From contig NZ_QJKC01000001.1 of assembly GCF_003202035.1 (NCBI RefSeq), positions 223,406-287,405 on the forward strand: a DNA stretch of 64,000 nt, given 5' to 3'. Of this stretch, positions 54,088 through 63,357 are shown piece after piece. The notes under the pieces were generated by a model. The model was given only the letters and a program-made list of their open reading frames with translations, had not been told where the DNA came from and did no database searches. Position 1 is the stretch's first letter. The number at the start of each line of letters is the position of its first letter. The stretch comes from Aquitalea magnusonii (lineage in GTDB: Bacteria > Pseudomonadota > Gammaproteobacteria > Burkholderiales > Chromobacteriaceae). The position numbers and the translations under genes are program-made.

Positions 54088-54606
54088 ATGAAAAAAAGCA
54101 CGGAGTACCTGATCGAGGCGATTGAGAAGCTAGGCGAGAGCAGTAAAGCGAAAGCAGCTGAAAGGCTGAAAATCAGTCGAAACACAATCGTTCAGTACAT
54201 AAACGGTGAACGCATCATGGACGACTTCGCCTGCATCATGGTTGCAGACGTGCTTGGCATACAGGGCATGGAAATCATCGCGGCGGCCCAGATGGAGCGT
54301 GAGACCAGCGAGGACCGAAAGAGGGTGTGGGAGGATTTCAGAAGAAAGCTCGGCGTGATGGGAGTGGCCGGGCTGATGGCGGTGGCAATGATGGGACTCC
54401 CCCAACAGGCGAAGGCTAGCGAAGCGGGGAAGGAGGGCTTTAATAAGCAATCGCTTATATATTATGTCAAATATAGTATCGGGCATGATCCAGTACAACA
54501 GGCAAGGCATCATCAAGCCCAGCCTGCCGGATGGGAGCGCCTTGTACACATCAGCTTGCACACCAGACTGACTAAACACGGCTTGCTGACAGGAGGTTTT
54601 GCCTGA
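54088..54606 (+). CDS. Phage repressor-type protein (DUF3693-like), C-terminus altered by integration
   Basis: 172 aa in the integrated form. AAGGG lies six bases before the ATG. The N-terminal helix-turn-helix is AKAAERLKISRNTIVQYING (residues 19-38), followed by a charged helix (ERETSEDRKRVWEDFRRKL) and a hydrophobic segment (VMGVAGLMAVAMMGL). The dif-like core lies within the frame (KQSLIYYVKY), so codons after 54473 are host DNA. In the circular phage the same frame would go on from 47267 for 22 codons and stop at 47337. It is divergent from the leftward operon, as expected for an RstR-like repressor. Confidence 0.75.
   Translation: MKKSTEYLIEAIEKLGESSKAKAAERLKISRNTIVQYINGERIMDDFACIMVADVLGIQGMEIIAAAQMERETSEDRKRVWEDFRRKLGVMGVAGLMAVAMMGLPQQAKASEAGKEGFNKQSLIYYVKYSIGHDPVQQARHHQAQPAGWERLVHISLHTRLTKHGLLTGGFA
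54445..54472 (+). other. Right attachment site of the prophage (attR), degenerate XerC arm
   Basis: XerC-side arm AAGCAATCGCT (54445-54455), poorly conserved, then TATATA and an intact XerD arm TTATGTCAAAT (54462-54472). The 18-bp core equals that at attL. The poor XerC arm is phage-derived in this reading, so only the left copy should work as a normal dif. Confidence 0.8.
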
Positions 54607-55258
54607 GCACGCAGTTGATTGCATTGGATGACTGCTGCACGGCTGGCAAGGCAGACCACAATCACCTGTCCCTGCATGACGCGCACAGCCAACCATCGGA
54701 CCAGCAGGCTGTGCATTGCTTGCCAGTAGCTCGCCCAGCACTGTTTCAAGTCAGGTCGAACATAGGGCTGCAGGCATGGCAAGGCTGCTTGGCCATCATG
54801 CATCCGGCAGTCGCTGGTGGTCTGCAAGCACCAGACGCGACAAGCAGCAAGCCATGCAGCAAATACTGAGTACCAGTAGCAGCGCATCCGTTGCCAACAG
54901 CTGCGCATCGGGAGTTTCGCTGATGTGGTGTATGGCATGGCGGGCATGGATGGAAATGGGTGTCGTGGTCGATCGGCAACACCGGGAGTCGGCAGGATAC
55001 TGTCCATGCCCGCGCCCGGTTGCCTGCTGCGGGCTGGCAGGGCCACGCCTCCCCTGCGACCCTGGCTTGCCTGCATGCATGCAGACCCGGCCATGGCTAC
55101 GCTTGCGGCGAAATGAGCGTGTCGACAACAGCGGGCGAGTTGGCCAAAAGCTGGTTATAATTCACCATTATCCACATAATGTTGATATTTATTTCAATGA
55201 ATAATTACAAATCAACCAGCATCCGCATGGCGGATTTGGCTGCGGCCGGAGTGATTGA
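54607..55258. other. Chromosomal intergenic region right of the prophage
   Basis: About 650 bases in which I support no gene; open frames are short and overlap on both strands. Near its end an AT-rich stretch holds TATAAT (55156-55161) and a 21-codon open frame (55197-55262) that ends overlapping the recombinase start. This region is the host side of the dif site. Confidence 0.4.
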
Positions 55259-56443
55259 TTGAATTTCCCTGCCTTGATTATTGAGACGGATGCCGATACT
55301 GCCACAGCCAGTTCGGCCACATTGCAGCCTGCCGCGGCGCATGGCTGGAATCGCCAGCAAGGTGCCTGTCTGATCGATGCTGATTCCGATGTCGAGGCTG
55401 TGCGCACCTGGCTCAAGGAATATCGCCAGCGGCCGCGCACGCTGGACTCCTACCGCAAGGAAGCCGAGCGCTTCCTGTTATGGGCCTCGCTCAAACGTGG
55501 CAAGAACCTGTCGGACATCAATCGCGATGATGTGCTGGAATACAGCGAGTTTCTGCGCAATCCGGATATCAGCTGGTGCGGGCCAACCCGACCGCGCAGC
55601 CACCCGGACTGGAAGCCGTTTGCCAAGTGGTCGCCACACAAACACGGCCTGTCAGCGTCCTCCTGCCTGCAGGCCCAGGTGATTCTGGCCAATTTGTTCC
55701 GCTATCTGGTTGAAGCCGGCTATTTGCGCCACAACCCGTTCGCTCTCAAACGCGGGCGCACACCCGACGCACGGGTCATCCATGACGAACGTCTGCTGGA
55801 AAAAGAAACCATAGATTTCCTGTTCGACTGGCTGGAAACCTTGCCGGCGGAAACCGAGCGGGAAAAGCGCCATGCCGAGCGCGCCTTGTGGATCATCTCG
55901 CTGTACTACTACACAGCAGCCCGCTTGCGCGAAATTCCGACGGCACGCATGGCAGACATCCGGCTGATCCGGGGTAACTGGTGGTTCCGGGTGACCGGCA
56001 AGGGTGACAAGGAAGGGCTGGTGCCGGTGCCGGCGGCGCTGTTGACCGCCTTGCAGCGTTATCGCCGTTTCCTGGGGCTGACGCCCCTGCCCTCGCCGGC
56101 GGAAACCACGCCACTGGTGTGCAGCGTGTATGGCGAGATGGCCGCCATCAGCGCCGATTCGCTGTACAAAATCATCAAGTCCATCATGAAATCTGCTGCG
56201 GATGATGCACGCGCCAACGGCCACAGCCAGATTGCCGCCAATCTGGAACATGCCACCACCCACTGGCTGCGGCATAGTTCGGCCTCGCATCAGCTGGAGG
56301 CCGGCCTGCCCTTGCTGACCGTCAGCCAGAACCTGCGGCATGCGCAGATTGAAACCACCCGGCGCTATCTGCATACCGAAGATGATGACCGGCATCAGGC
56401 CACCGTCAACTGGAGCAAGCCCGGCAAGCGCAGCCGCGACTAG
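55259..56443 (+). CDS. Tyrosine recombinase/site-specific integrase
   Basis: 394 aa. An N-terminal SAM-like DNA-binding domain (about residues 40-165: VRTWLKEYRQRPRTLDSYRKE) precedes the catalytic domain. The first Arg is in YTAARLREIPTARM, the His-x-x-Arg pair in THWLRHSSASHQLE, the second His in LRHAQIETTRRYLHTE, and the Tyr in the same segment (RRYLH). Thus the R-H-R-H-Y set is complete. It starts with TTG, with GGAG seven bases upstream. It lies outside the prophage core and 0.8 kb from dif; XerC, XerD or a stand-alone phage-type integrase are all possible, but it is longer than XerC/D (about 300 aa). Confidence 0.9.
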   Translation: MNFPALIIETDADTATASSATLQPAAAHGWNRQQGACLIDADSDVEAVRTWLKEYRQRPRTLDSYRKEAERFLLWASLKRGKNLSDINRDDVLEYSEFLRNPDISWCGPTRPRSHPDWKPFAKWSPHKHGLSASSCLQAQVILANLFRYLVEAGYLRHNPFALKRGRTPDARVIHDERLLEKETIDFLFDWLETLPAETEREKRHAERALWIISLYYYTAARLREIPTARMADIRLIRGNWWFRVTGKGDKEGLVPVPAALLTALQRYRRFLGLTPLPSPAETTPLVCSVYGEMAAISADSLYKIIKSIMKSAADDARANGHSQIAANLEHATTHWLRHSSASHQLEAGLPLLTVSQNLRHAQIETTRRYLHTEDDDRHQATVNWSKPGKRSRD

Positions 56444-56473
56444 TGCGCCGGCAGGTGCCGGGCAACCGTGGCG

Positions 56474-57871
56474 CTACACCCCTTCCACATTGCTCTGCAC
56501 TTCGCTTTCGCTCAGCACCTCTTGCGCCCACACCACCGCTTCCATATATACGCTGCTCACCTGGTCAAGCTCGATCTCCAGTTGCCCGGCCAGCTCGGCA
56601 ATGCCTTCGCCATCGTCCTGCTCGCAAGCCATCGCCAACTGCAAGGGGGCGGCAAACAGCCCTTTGTGCTGCAGCAGGGCATCCGAAATCATAAAGGGCA
56701 GGTCGAGTGGCTCCAGCGCCTCGGCCAGCGGCAGATTGAGCAAATCACCCAGCAGGGAAAACATGCCGGTCAGAAACAGGTGCTCGGCTTCCAGCTTGTT
56801 GCCACGAATGATGCCCAGCTCCTCCATGAAATGGGCACGGATCAAGGACTTTTCCAGCAAGGACAGGGTTGCCCCGCTGTCGCCATCCGAGCTGAACAGC
56901 AGCAATGACAACCACTTGAACAAGGCGCTGCGTCCCAACAGCATCAGCCCCTCGTCGATGGTCTGGATCTTGCGCGACAGGCCGTTCACCGGCGAATTGA
57001 CAAAGCGCAGCAGCTTGAACAGCAGTAAGGAATCCAGCTTGAACTGGGCCTCTATCTCGGCCACCGGCGCATTGGCACGCAGCAGGCGCATGATTTCCAG
57101 CACCCTGCCCTGGCTGGCGGCTTCTTTCTGACTGACCCGGCTTTGCGCCACCGACAGATAAGAACCATGAAACAGTGCAAAACGGTCGCTATTGGGCGAG
57201 TGGCGGCATAGCGCCAGTTCTTCGGCCGTATTGATATTGCGCGCCAGCCAGCGCATTTGCGGATAACGTTGCGGCAATTGCTCCAGCAAGGGGAACAATG
57301 CCCGGGTATTGGGCGCGGCAAAGTCCAGCACCATGTAATCCACGCGCTGGTACAGCGCCAGCGCGACCGGAGCCGTGCCGTAGCGTGCCGGCTCCACGGC
57401 AAAGCGCAGGCCGGCGGCCCGCAGCGCATCCAGCTGTGGCATCAGGGTATCGGCCAGCTGTTCTCCATCCTGCAGCTCCAGCAGATAAATGGCGCTGGCG
57501 GCTGGCAGTTGCTGCTGCAGCAAATCATCCAGCGAGGCCAGTGACACATGAATGAATGCCCGCCGGTAAGCCAGCAGGCGGAAGATATTCATGTTTTTCA
57601 AGGTATTGAACAGCAACTGGTCGAAGCTGCGGCGACTGGCGGCCGGCCGGGACACCGCCACACTGTCCTTGACGGCAAATTCGTAGGCGACAATGCGTTG
57701 CGACTGATCCTGAATGGGCTGGTGCGAAACAAAGCCCAGTGTCTGTGGCAGGCTGAAGGGAGCGGCCTGGACGGCAACATCCTCTTCTACCACGGTTTGC
57801 GCCTGCGCTGGCAGGCTGTCTGCTGCCGTCTCTCCCCGCCCGAGCAAGCCACCGAATATTTTTTTGAACAT
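56474..57871 (-). CDS. EAL-HDOD domain signalling protein
   Basis: 465 aa. The N-terminal part (about residues 45-250) is an EAL-like fold in which the catalytic EAL motif is replaced (IVAYEFAVKD) and the expected metal-binding acidic residues are not clear, so phosphodiesterase activity is unlikely. The C-terminal part (from about 255) is an HDOD domain (LRFVNSPVNGLSRKIQTIDE, then LLGRSALFKWLSLLL). Such YuxH-like proteins act in signalling linked to motility or biofilm in other bacteria. Convergent with the recombinase gene, 30 bp apart. Confidence 0.88.
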   Translation of the reverse strand: MFKKIFGGLLGRGETAADSLPAQAQTVVEEDVAVQAAPFSLPQTLGFVSHQPIQDQSQRIVAYEFAVKDSVAVSRPAASRRSFDQLLFNTLKNMNIFRLLAYRRAFIHVSLASLDDLLQQQLPAASAIYLLELQDGEQLADTLMPQLDALRAAGLRFAVEPARYGTAPVALALYQRVDYMVLDFAAPNTRALFPLLEQLPQRYPQMRWLARNINTAEELALCRHSPNSDRFALFHGSYLSVAQSRVSQKEAASQGRVLEIMRLLRANAPVAEIEAQFKLDSLLLFKLLRFVNSPVNGLSRKIQTIDEGLMLLGRSALFKWLSLLLFSSDGDSGATLSLLEKSLIRAHFMEELGIIRGNKLEAEHLFLTGMFSLLGDLLNLPLAEALEPLDLPFMISDALLQHKGLFAAPLQLAMACEQDDGEGIAELAGQLEIELDQVSSVYMEAVVWAQEVLSESEVQSNVEGV

Positions 57872-58017
57872 GATTCACTCTCTGACTGAAACGACTGTCT
57901 GGCCGAGCCCCCGCTAATGATGGCCAGCATGCCGACAGCCTGGCTGACAAGACAGGCAGGGCATGACCATGACAGTGTAGCCAGTATTGCTGCAAAGGGA
58001 AAATCAGATACTGCGGC

Positions 58018-58668
58018 TTACCGTGCGGCCGGCAGCCAGCAATCGGCGACAAACACGCCGGCAAAAAATGGCGTCAGTAGCTGTTCGCAATGTCTTTCCA
58101 GATCGACCACTTGCGGGTTGATCATCCAGCTGTCGACCAGGCCGCAAATCATCGAATGCAGGCAGCCGGAGGCACAGGCAAGATCGATACCCGGCCTGAC
58201 CTGCCCTTTTTCCGCCGCCTGCGTCAGCATGGCGTGCAGATTGCCGACCTTGTCCCTCAGCCAGGTGCGATCGAGCAGATAGGAGTTTTGCATTTCGCCG
58301 ACAAATTCGCAGCGCAGGTTGATGATGCCCACCACGCGGGCAATGCGCGGACTGGTGGCCACCAGCTGCAGCACTTCACAGCAGTGTTGCCACAAACGCT
58401 GCGCCGGACTCAGCTCCGGGCAATAATCCTCGGCCAGCAGCGCCTGCATCATTTCCTCGAAGCGGGGAAAGGCCCGCTCGCACATGGCGTTGAACAGGTC
58501 GGACTTGTTATCAAAGTGCCAGTAGATGGCGCCACGGGTCAGCCCGGCGTGTTCGGCGATGCCGGCCAGTGTGGTCTTGCTGACGCCCTGCTCCCAGAAC
58601 AGCTGCTCGGCAGCATCCAGCAGCAGCTGCCGGGTCTTGTCTGCTTCTTCTTTGGTCTTGCGTGCCAT
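58018..58668 (-). CDS. TetR-family regulator (AcrR/TtgR-like)
   Basis: 216 aa. HTH region ADKTRQLLLDAAEQLFWEQG, then TTLAGIAEHAGLTRGAIYWHFDNKSDLFNAM, nearly the AcrR/TtgR/MexR-partner consensus. The C-terminal part matches TetR_C_2 regulators of RND pumps. It follows the RND operon on the same strand rather than being divergent, which is less usual, and a strong hairpin separates them. It probably represses the pump genes in response to pump substrates. Confidence 0.92.
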   Translation of the reverse strand: MARKTKEEADKTRQLLLDAAEQLFWEQGVSKTTLAGIAEHAGLTRGAIYWHFDNKSDLFNAMCERAFPRFEEMMQALLAEDYCPELSPAQRLWQHCCEVLQLVATSPRIARVVGIINLRCEFVGEMQNSYLLDRTWLRDKVGNLHAMLTQAAEKGQVRPGIDLACASGCLHSMICGLVDSWMINPQVVDLERHCEQLLTPFFAGVFVADCWLPAAR

Positions 58669-58728
58669 CTTGTCATCACCGGAATCATGGCCGGGTGCAT
58701 TGCCCGGCCTTTGGAATAGGATCTGCAA

Positions 58729-58752
58729 CCGCCATGCCGCAGGGCATGGCGG
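58729..58752 (-). terminator. Hairpin between the RND operon and the TetR gene
   Basis: CCGCCATGCC / GGCATGGCGG with a 4-base loop, a perfect 10-bp stem. The following T-run on the minus strand is weak, so it may be only a partial terminator, letting some transcription reach the regulator gene. A second stem, GGCCGGG/CCCGGCC, lies at 58689-58709. Confidence 0.55.
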
Positions 58753-58759
58753 TCTTGGC

Positions 58760-60199
58760 TTAGCCAGCCTGATCCGGCGCTTGCCAGCCACCACCCAGCA
58801 CCTTGTACAAGGTCACCAGGTTGGACGCCTGCGACAAACGGGTGCTGATCAGGTTTTGCTGCGCAGCATACAGGCTGCGCTGGGCCACCAGCAAGGTGAG
58901 GTAGCTATCCACCCCCACCTTGAAGCGGGCCTCGGACAGCTGCAGGCTGCGCTGGCTGGCCTGTACCAGCGCCTGCTGCGCGCGCAGCTGGGTACCCACC
59001 GTGCCACGCACCGCCAGCGCATCCGCCACCTCGCCAAAGGCGGTCTGAATGGCCTTTTCGTACTTGGCCACCGCGATGTCCCGCGCCACTTTGGCTGACT
59101 CGAGATTGGCGCTCAGGCTGCCGGCATTGAAGATGGGCAGATTGAGCGAGGGGCTGAACGACCAGCTGCCACTGCCGGCCTTGAACAGATCGGACAGATT
59201 GCTGGAGCTGGCACCGGCACTGGCGGTCAGGCTGATGCTGGGGAAAAACCTGGCGCGCGCCGCACCGATATTGGCATTGGCCGCTTTCAGGTCGTGCTCT
59301 GCCGCCAGAATATCCGGACGGCGCTGCAGCAGCGCGGATGGCAGGCCGGCCGGTACATCGGCAAGCCGGCCCTGGGTTTCCAGATCGCCACCTTGCAGGA
59401 TGTCCGCCGGAATGCTGCTGCCCACCAGCAGGGTCAGTGCGTTTTCATCCTGCGCCAGCTGTCGCTGATAGCTGGCCTGGTCGGCCAGTGCCGTCTGCAC
59501 GGTGGTGTCGGCATCGCTCAGGTCCAGCTCGGTTGCCGCGCCCACCTCCAGCTTGCGCCGGGTCAGCTCGTAGGAAGCCTGCTGCGACTTGAGCGTTTGC
59601 TGCGCCACTTGCAGGTGCTGCCGGTCGGCCAGCAGGGTCAGATAGGCATTGGCCACTTCGGCCACCAGCGAAATCTGCGTGCTGCGCCGGGTTTCCTCCA
59701 GCGAGAAATAGTTTTCCAGCGCCTGTTGTTTCAGGCTGGACAGGCGGCCGAACACATCCAGCTCGTAAGCGCTGAAGCCGATGCCAGCTGTGTAGCTATG
59801 GCTGATGTACTCCTGACCAGTACTGCTGATGCTGGCCGGCACACGCTGACTGGTGCCGCTGCCGCTGGCACTGACCGCAGGAAACAGATTGGCTTTTTCA
59901 ATCTGGTACTGCGCGCGCGCCGCTTCGATATTCAGTGCCGCCACGCGCAGGTCGCGGTTATTCTGCAGCGCCAGTGTGATCAGCTGCCGCATGGCCGGAT
60001 CGCTGAAAAACTGCTGCCAGGCCAGCTGATCAGCCGGGATGCTGCCCGCCGTGCTGGCCGGCACGCCCAGATAGGCCGGGCCGCTCGGCCATTGCGCCGC
60101 TACCGGCGACGCGGGCTGCTGATATTGCGGAATCAGCGAGCAGCCCGCCAGTGCAGTCGCCAACAGCGACAGGCTGCACAGTTTGATGAATCGGGACAT
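58760..60199 (-). CDS. Outer membrane channel lipoprotein of RND efflux system (OprM/NodT family)
   Basis: 479 aa. Lipobox LAGC near residue 19, followed by the TolC-like alpha-barrel repeats; typical segments are [43 protein letters not shown] and [31 protein letters not shown]. The long open frame is complete. The start overlaps the pump gene stop by one base. Works with the adaptor and pump to export compounds across both membranes. Confidence 0.95.
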   Translation of the reverse strand: MSRFIKLCSLSLLATALAGCSLIPQYQQPASPVAAQWPSGPAYLGVPASTAGSIPADQLAWQQFFSDPAMRQLITLALQNNRDLRVAALNIEAARAQYQIEKANLFPAVSASGSGTSQRVPASISSTGQEYISHSYTAGIGFSAYELDVFGRLSSLKQQALENYFSLEETRRSTQISLVAEVANAYLTLLADRQHLQVAQQTLKSQQASYELTRRKLEVGAATELDLSDADTTVQTALADQASYQRQLAQDENALTLLVGSSIPADILQGGDLETQGRLADVPAGLPSALLQRRPDILAAEHDLKAANANIGAARARFFPSISLTASAGASSSNLSDLFKAGSGSWSFSPSLNLPIFNAGSLSANLESAKVARDIAVAKYEKAIQTAFGEVADALAVRGTVGTQLRAQQALVQASQRSLQLSEARFKVGVDSYLTLLVAQRSLYAAQQNLISTRLSQASNLVTLYKVLGGGWQAPDQAG

Positions 60200-63100
60200 T
60201 ACAGGCCCTCCTTGCTGATGCCATGCAGCTCATCCGCCCGTTTCTTGGGCGGGAAGCGCCGGCGGATGACCACGAAGAATACCGGAACCAGGAAAATCGC
60301 CAGCACGGTGGCGGAGATCATGCCGCCCATCACCCCGGTACCGATGGCGTTCTGACTGCCAGAGCCCGCGCCATGGCTGATCACCAGCGGCAAGATGCCG
60401 AGAATGAAGGCCAGCGAGGTCATCAGGATGGGGCGCAGGCGCATGCGTACCGCTTCCATGGTGGCGGCAATCAGCTCCTGGCCATGCTCCTGCTGCTCCT
60501 TGGCAAATTCCACGATCAGAATGGCATTCTTGGAAGCCAGGCCAATGGTGGTCAGCAGCCCCACCTGGAAATACACGTCATTGGACAGGCCACGCAGGCT
60601 GGCTGCCAGCAAGGCACCGATCACCCCCAGCGGCACCACCATCATCACCGAGAAGGGAATCGACCAGCTTTCATACAGTGCCGCCAGGCACAGGAAAACA
60701 ATCAGCAGCGAAATGGCGTACAGCGCCGGCGCTTGCGAGCCGGACAGGCGCTCTTCATAGGACAGGCCGGTCCATTCGTAGCCGATGCCGGCCGGCAGCT
60801 GCTTGATCATGTTTTCCATCTCGCTCATCGCGGTGCCGGTACTGACACCAGGTGCAGGAGAGCCCTGGATTTCCACCGACGACTGGCCGTTGTAACGCTC
60901 CAGTCGTGGCGAGCCAAAGCCCCAGTGCGAGCTGGCAAAGGCCGAGAATGGCACCATGCTGCCGCCGCTGTTGCGCACATACCAGTTGCCCAGGTCTTCC
61001 GGCGACATGCGGTAAGGCGCATCACCTTGCAGATAGACCTTCTTGATACGGCCACGGTCGATGAAATCGTTGACATAGGTGGAACCCACCGCCGTGCTGA
61101 GCGTGCTGTTGATGTCGGCCACCGACACCCCCAGCGCATTGGCCTTTTCGTGGTCGACATCCAGCAGGTATTGCGGGTTGTCGCTCAGGCCATTGGGACG
61201 CACTGCCATCAATAGCGGGTTCTTGGCCGCCATGCCCAGCAGCTGGTTACGCGCAGCCATCAGCTTGTCATGCCCCAGACCGGCACGGTCTTGCAGTTGC
61301 AGGTCGAAGCCGGAGGCATTGCCCAGTTCCATCACGGCCGGAGGCGCAAAGGCAAAAATCATCGCGTCGCGGATCTGGCTGAAGGCAGCCATGGCACGGC
61401 CGGACACCGCCTTCACGCTGAGGTCTGGCCGGTTGCGCTCATCCCAGGGCTTGAGCTGGACAAAGCCCAGGCCCATGTTCTGGCCGCTACCGGCAAAACC
61501 GAAGCCGGAGACAGTAAACAGCGAATTGACCGCCGGATCCGCCAGGAAATGCTTTTGCACCTGCAGCAAGACGGCATCGGTACGTTCCTGGGTGGCACCC
61601 GGTGGCAATTGCACCTGGGTAAACAGGATGCCCTGGTCTTCTTCCGGCAGGAAGGAAGTGGGCAAGCGCATGAACAACACCGCCATGGCGATGATGATGC
61701 CGATATAAATCACCATGTAGCGCAGCGATTTTTTCAGCATGCGGCCAACAATGCCTTGGTAACGCTCGCTATTGCGGTCGAAAGTGCGGTTGAACCAGCC
61801 AAACACGCCGGTGTATTCATGGCCGACACCATGGCCCTTCTCTACCGGCTTGAGCAGGGTGGCACACAGCGCCGGGGTCAGTACCAGTGCCACCAGCACC
61901 GACAGCGCCATCGACGACACCACGGTAATGGAGAACTGGCGGTAGATGACGCCAGTAGAACCGCCAAAGAAAGCCATCGGCACGAATACCGCCGCCAGCA
62001 CCAGGGCAATGCCGATCAGTGCGCCGGTAATCTGCCCCATGGATTTGCGCGTGGCTTCGCGCGGCGGCAAGCCCTCCTCGCTCATCACCCGTTCCACGTT
62101 TTCCACCACCACGATGGCATCATCCACCAGCAGGCCGATGGCCAGCACCAGGCCGAACATGGTCAGGGTATTGATGGAAAAGCCGGTGGCTGCCATCACG
62201 CCAAAAGTACCCAGCAGCACCACCGGCACGGCAATGGTGGGAATCAGCGTGGCGCGGAAGTTTTGCAGGAACACATACATCACCACAAACACCAGGGCGA
62301 TGGCTTCCACCAGGGTCTTGACCACTTCTTCGATGGAGATTTTTACAAACGGCGTCGTGTCATACGGATACACCGCCTTCACCCCCTTGGGGAAGTAGGC
62401 GGACAGCTCGGTTACCTTGTTGCGCACGGCCTGGGCGGTATCCAGCGCATTGGCACCGCTGGCCAGCTTGATGGCCACGCCGGTTGCCGGCTTGCCATTG
62501 AACAGGGCCTTGGTGCGATAGGTTTCGGCACCCAGCTCGATGCGCGCCACGTTTTTCAGCAGCACGCGCGAACCATCGGCATTCACCTTCAGCAGGATGT
62601 TGCCAAACTGCTCCGGGCTGGACAGCCGCGTCTGCGCCACGATGGTGGCGTTCAGCTGCTGGCCCGGCCTGGCCGGCAGGCCGCCCAGCTGGCCGGCCGA
62701 TACCTGGGCGTTTTGCGCGGTAATGGCGGTGGTGACATCGCCGGTGGTCAGCTGGTAGCTGTTGAGCTTGTTGGGGTCCAGCCAGATGCGCATCGAATAC
62801 TGCGAACCAAACAGCGACACTTCGCCCACGCCATTGACCCGGCTCAGGGTGTCCTGCAGATTGCTGGCCACATAGTCACCGAGGTCGGTGCCGTTCATAC
62901 TGCCGTCTTCCGAGACAAAACCCACCACCATCAGGAAGTTACGTGCCGACTTGGTGACGGTAATGCCCTGCTGCTGCACCACGGTGGGCAAGGCCGCCAT
63001 GGCAGACTGCAGCTTGTTTTGCACCTGGACCTGGGCGGTATCCGGATTGGTGCCGGCATCGAAGGTCATGGTGATGGTGACCGCACCGGTGTCGTCACTG

Positions 63101-63342
63101 GTGGAGTTCATATAACGCAGGTGGTCGATGCCCTGCATCTTCTGCTCGATCACCTGGGTCACGCTGTCTTCCACGGTTTTGGCCGAAGCACCGGGATAGG
63201 TGGCGTTGATGGCAATCTGCGGCGGCGCGATGGCCGGGTACTGTGACACCGGCAGGCTGCGAATCGACAGCAAGCCGGCCAGCATGATCACGATGGCGAT
63301 CACCCAGGCGAAGATCGGCCGGTCAATAAAAAATTTCGACAT
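60199..63342 (-). CDS. RND efflux pump inner-membrane transporter (AcrB/MexB/TtgB family)
   Basis: 1047 aa, HAE1-type. N-terminus [25 protein letters not shown]4 proton-relay aspartates in [19 protein letters not shown]; switch-loop Phe residues in [21 protein letters not shown]-terminal TM region [21 protein letters not shown]. All hallmark residues are present. Substrates probably include lipophilic antibiotics, detergents and solvents, by family. 15 bp separate it from the adaptor gene. Confidence 0.97.
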   Translation of the reverse strand: MSKFFIDRPIFAWVIAIVIMLAGLLSIRSLPVSQYPAIAPPQIAINATYPGASAKTVEDSVTQVIEQKMQGIDHLRYMNSTSDDTGAVTITMTFDAGTNPDTAQVQVQNKLQSAMAALPTVVQQQGITVTKSARNFLMVVGFVSEDGSMNGTDLGDYVASNLQDTLSRVNGVGEVSLFGSQYSMRIWLDPNKLNSYQLTTGDVTTAITAQNAQVSAGQLGGLPARPGQQLNATIVAQTRLSSPEQFGNILLKVNADGSRVLLKNVARIELGAETYRTKALFNGKPATGVAIKLASGANALDTAQAVRNKVTELSAYFPKGVKAVYPYDTTPFVKISIEEVVKTLVEAIALVFVVMYVFLQNFRATLIPTIAVPVVLLGTFGVMAATGFSINTLTMFGLVLAIGLLVDDAIVVVENVERVMSEEGLPPREATRKSMGQITGALIGIALVLAAVFVPMAFFGGSTGVIYRQFSITVVSSMALSVLVALVLTPALCATLLKPVEKGHGVGHEYTGVFGWFNRTFDRNSERYQGIVGRMLKKSLRYMVIYIGIIIAMAVLFMRLPTSFLPEEDQGILFTQVQLPPGATQERTDAVLLQVQKHFLADPAVNSLFTVSGFGFAGSGQNMGLGFVQLKPWDERNRPDLSVKAVSGRAMAAFSQIRDAMIFAFAPPAVMELGNASGFDLQLQDRAGLGHDKLMAARNQLLGMAAKNPLLMAVRPNGLSDNPQYLLDVDHEKANALGVSVADINSTLSTAVGSTYVNDFIDRGRIKKVYLQGDAPYRMSPEDLGNWYVRNSGGSMVPFSAFASSHWGFGSPRLERYNGQSSVEIQGSPAPGVSTGTAMSEMENMIKQLPAGIGYEWTGLSYEERLSGSQAPALYAISLLIVFLCLAALYESWSIPFSVMMVVPLGVIGALLAASLRGLSNDVYFQVGLLTTIGLASKNAILIVEFAKEQQEHGQELIAATMEAVRMRLRPILMTSLAFILGILPLVISHGAGSGSQNAIGTGVMGGMISATVLAIFLVPVFFVVIRRRFPPKKRADELHGISKEGL

Positions 63343-63357
63343 GACTCTTTTCCCGGT

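Larger units (their letters stand above)
47250..54473. mobile_element. Inovirus (filamentous phage) prophage integrated at dif
   Basis: About 7.2 kb bounded by an 18-bp direct repeat, TATATATTATGTCAAATA. No integrase gene lies inside, as expected for phages that borrow host XerCD. Gene order on the minus strand from the right: unknown protein, pV-like candidate, gpII/X replication protein, small membrane protein, pVIII, terminator, pIII/TspB-like, pVI-like DUF2523, 58-aa membrane protein, Zot/pI, 77-aa protein. A plus-strand regulator pair spans the junction when the genome is circular, and a hairpin-rich intergenic region is next to the left end. No secretin gene (pIV) is seen, so a host secretin would be used. 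All core genes look intact, so the element may be active. Confidence 0.9.

Noticed and set aside
55197..55262. 21-codon open frame before the recombinase as a regulatory leader peptide
   Set aside because: No ribosome site of its own and no run of regulatory codons; kept only as a remark in the intergenic entry.
61270..63246. A 658-codon open frame antisense to the RND pump gene
   Set aside because: A shadow of the pump gene; composition (His, Gln, Arg) is that of an antisense frame and there is no ribosome site.
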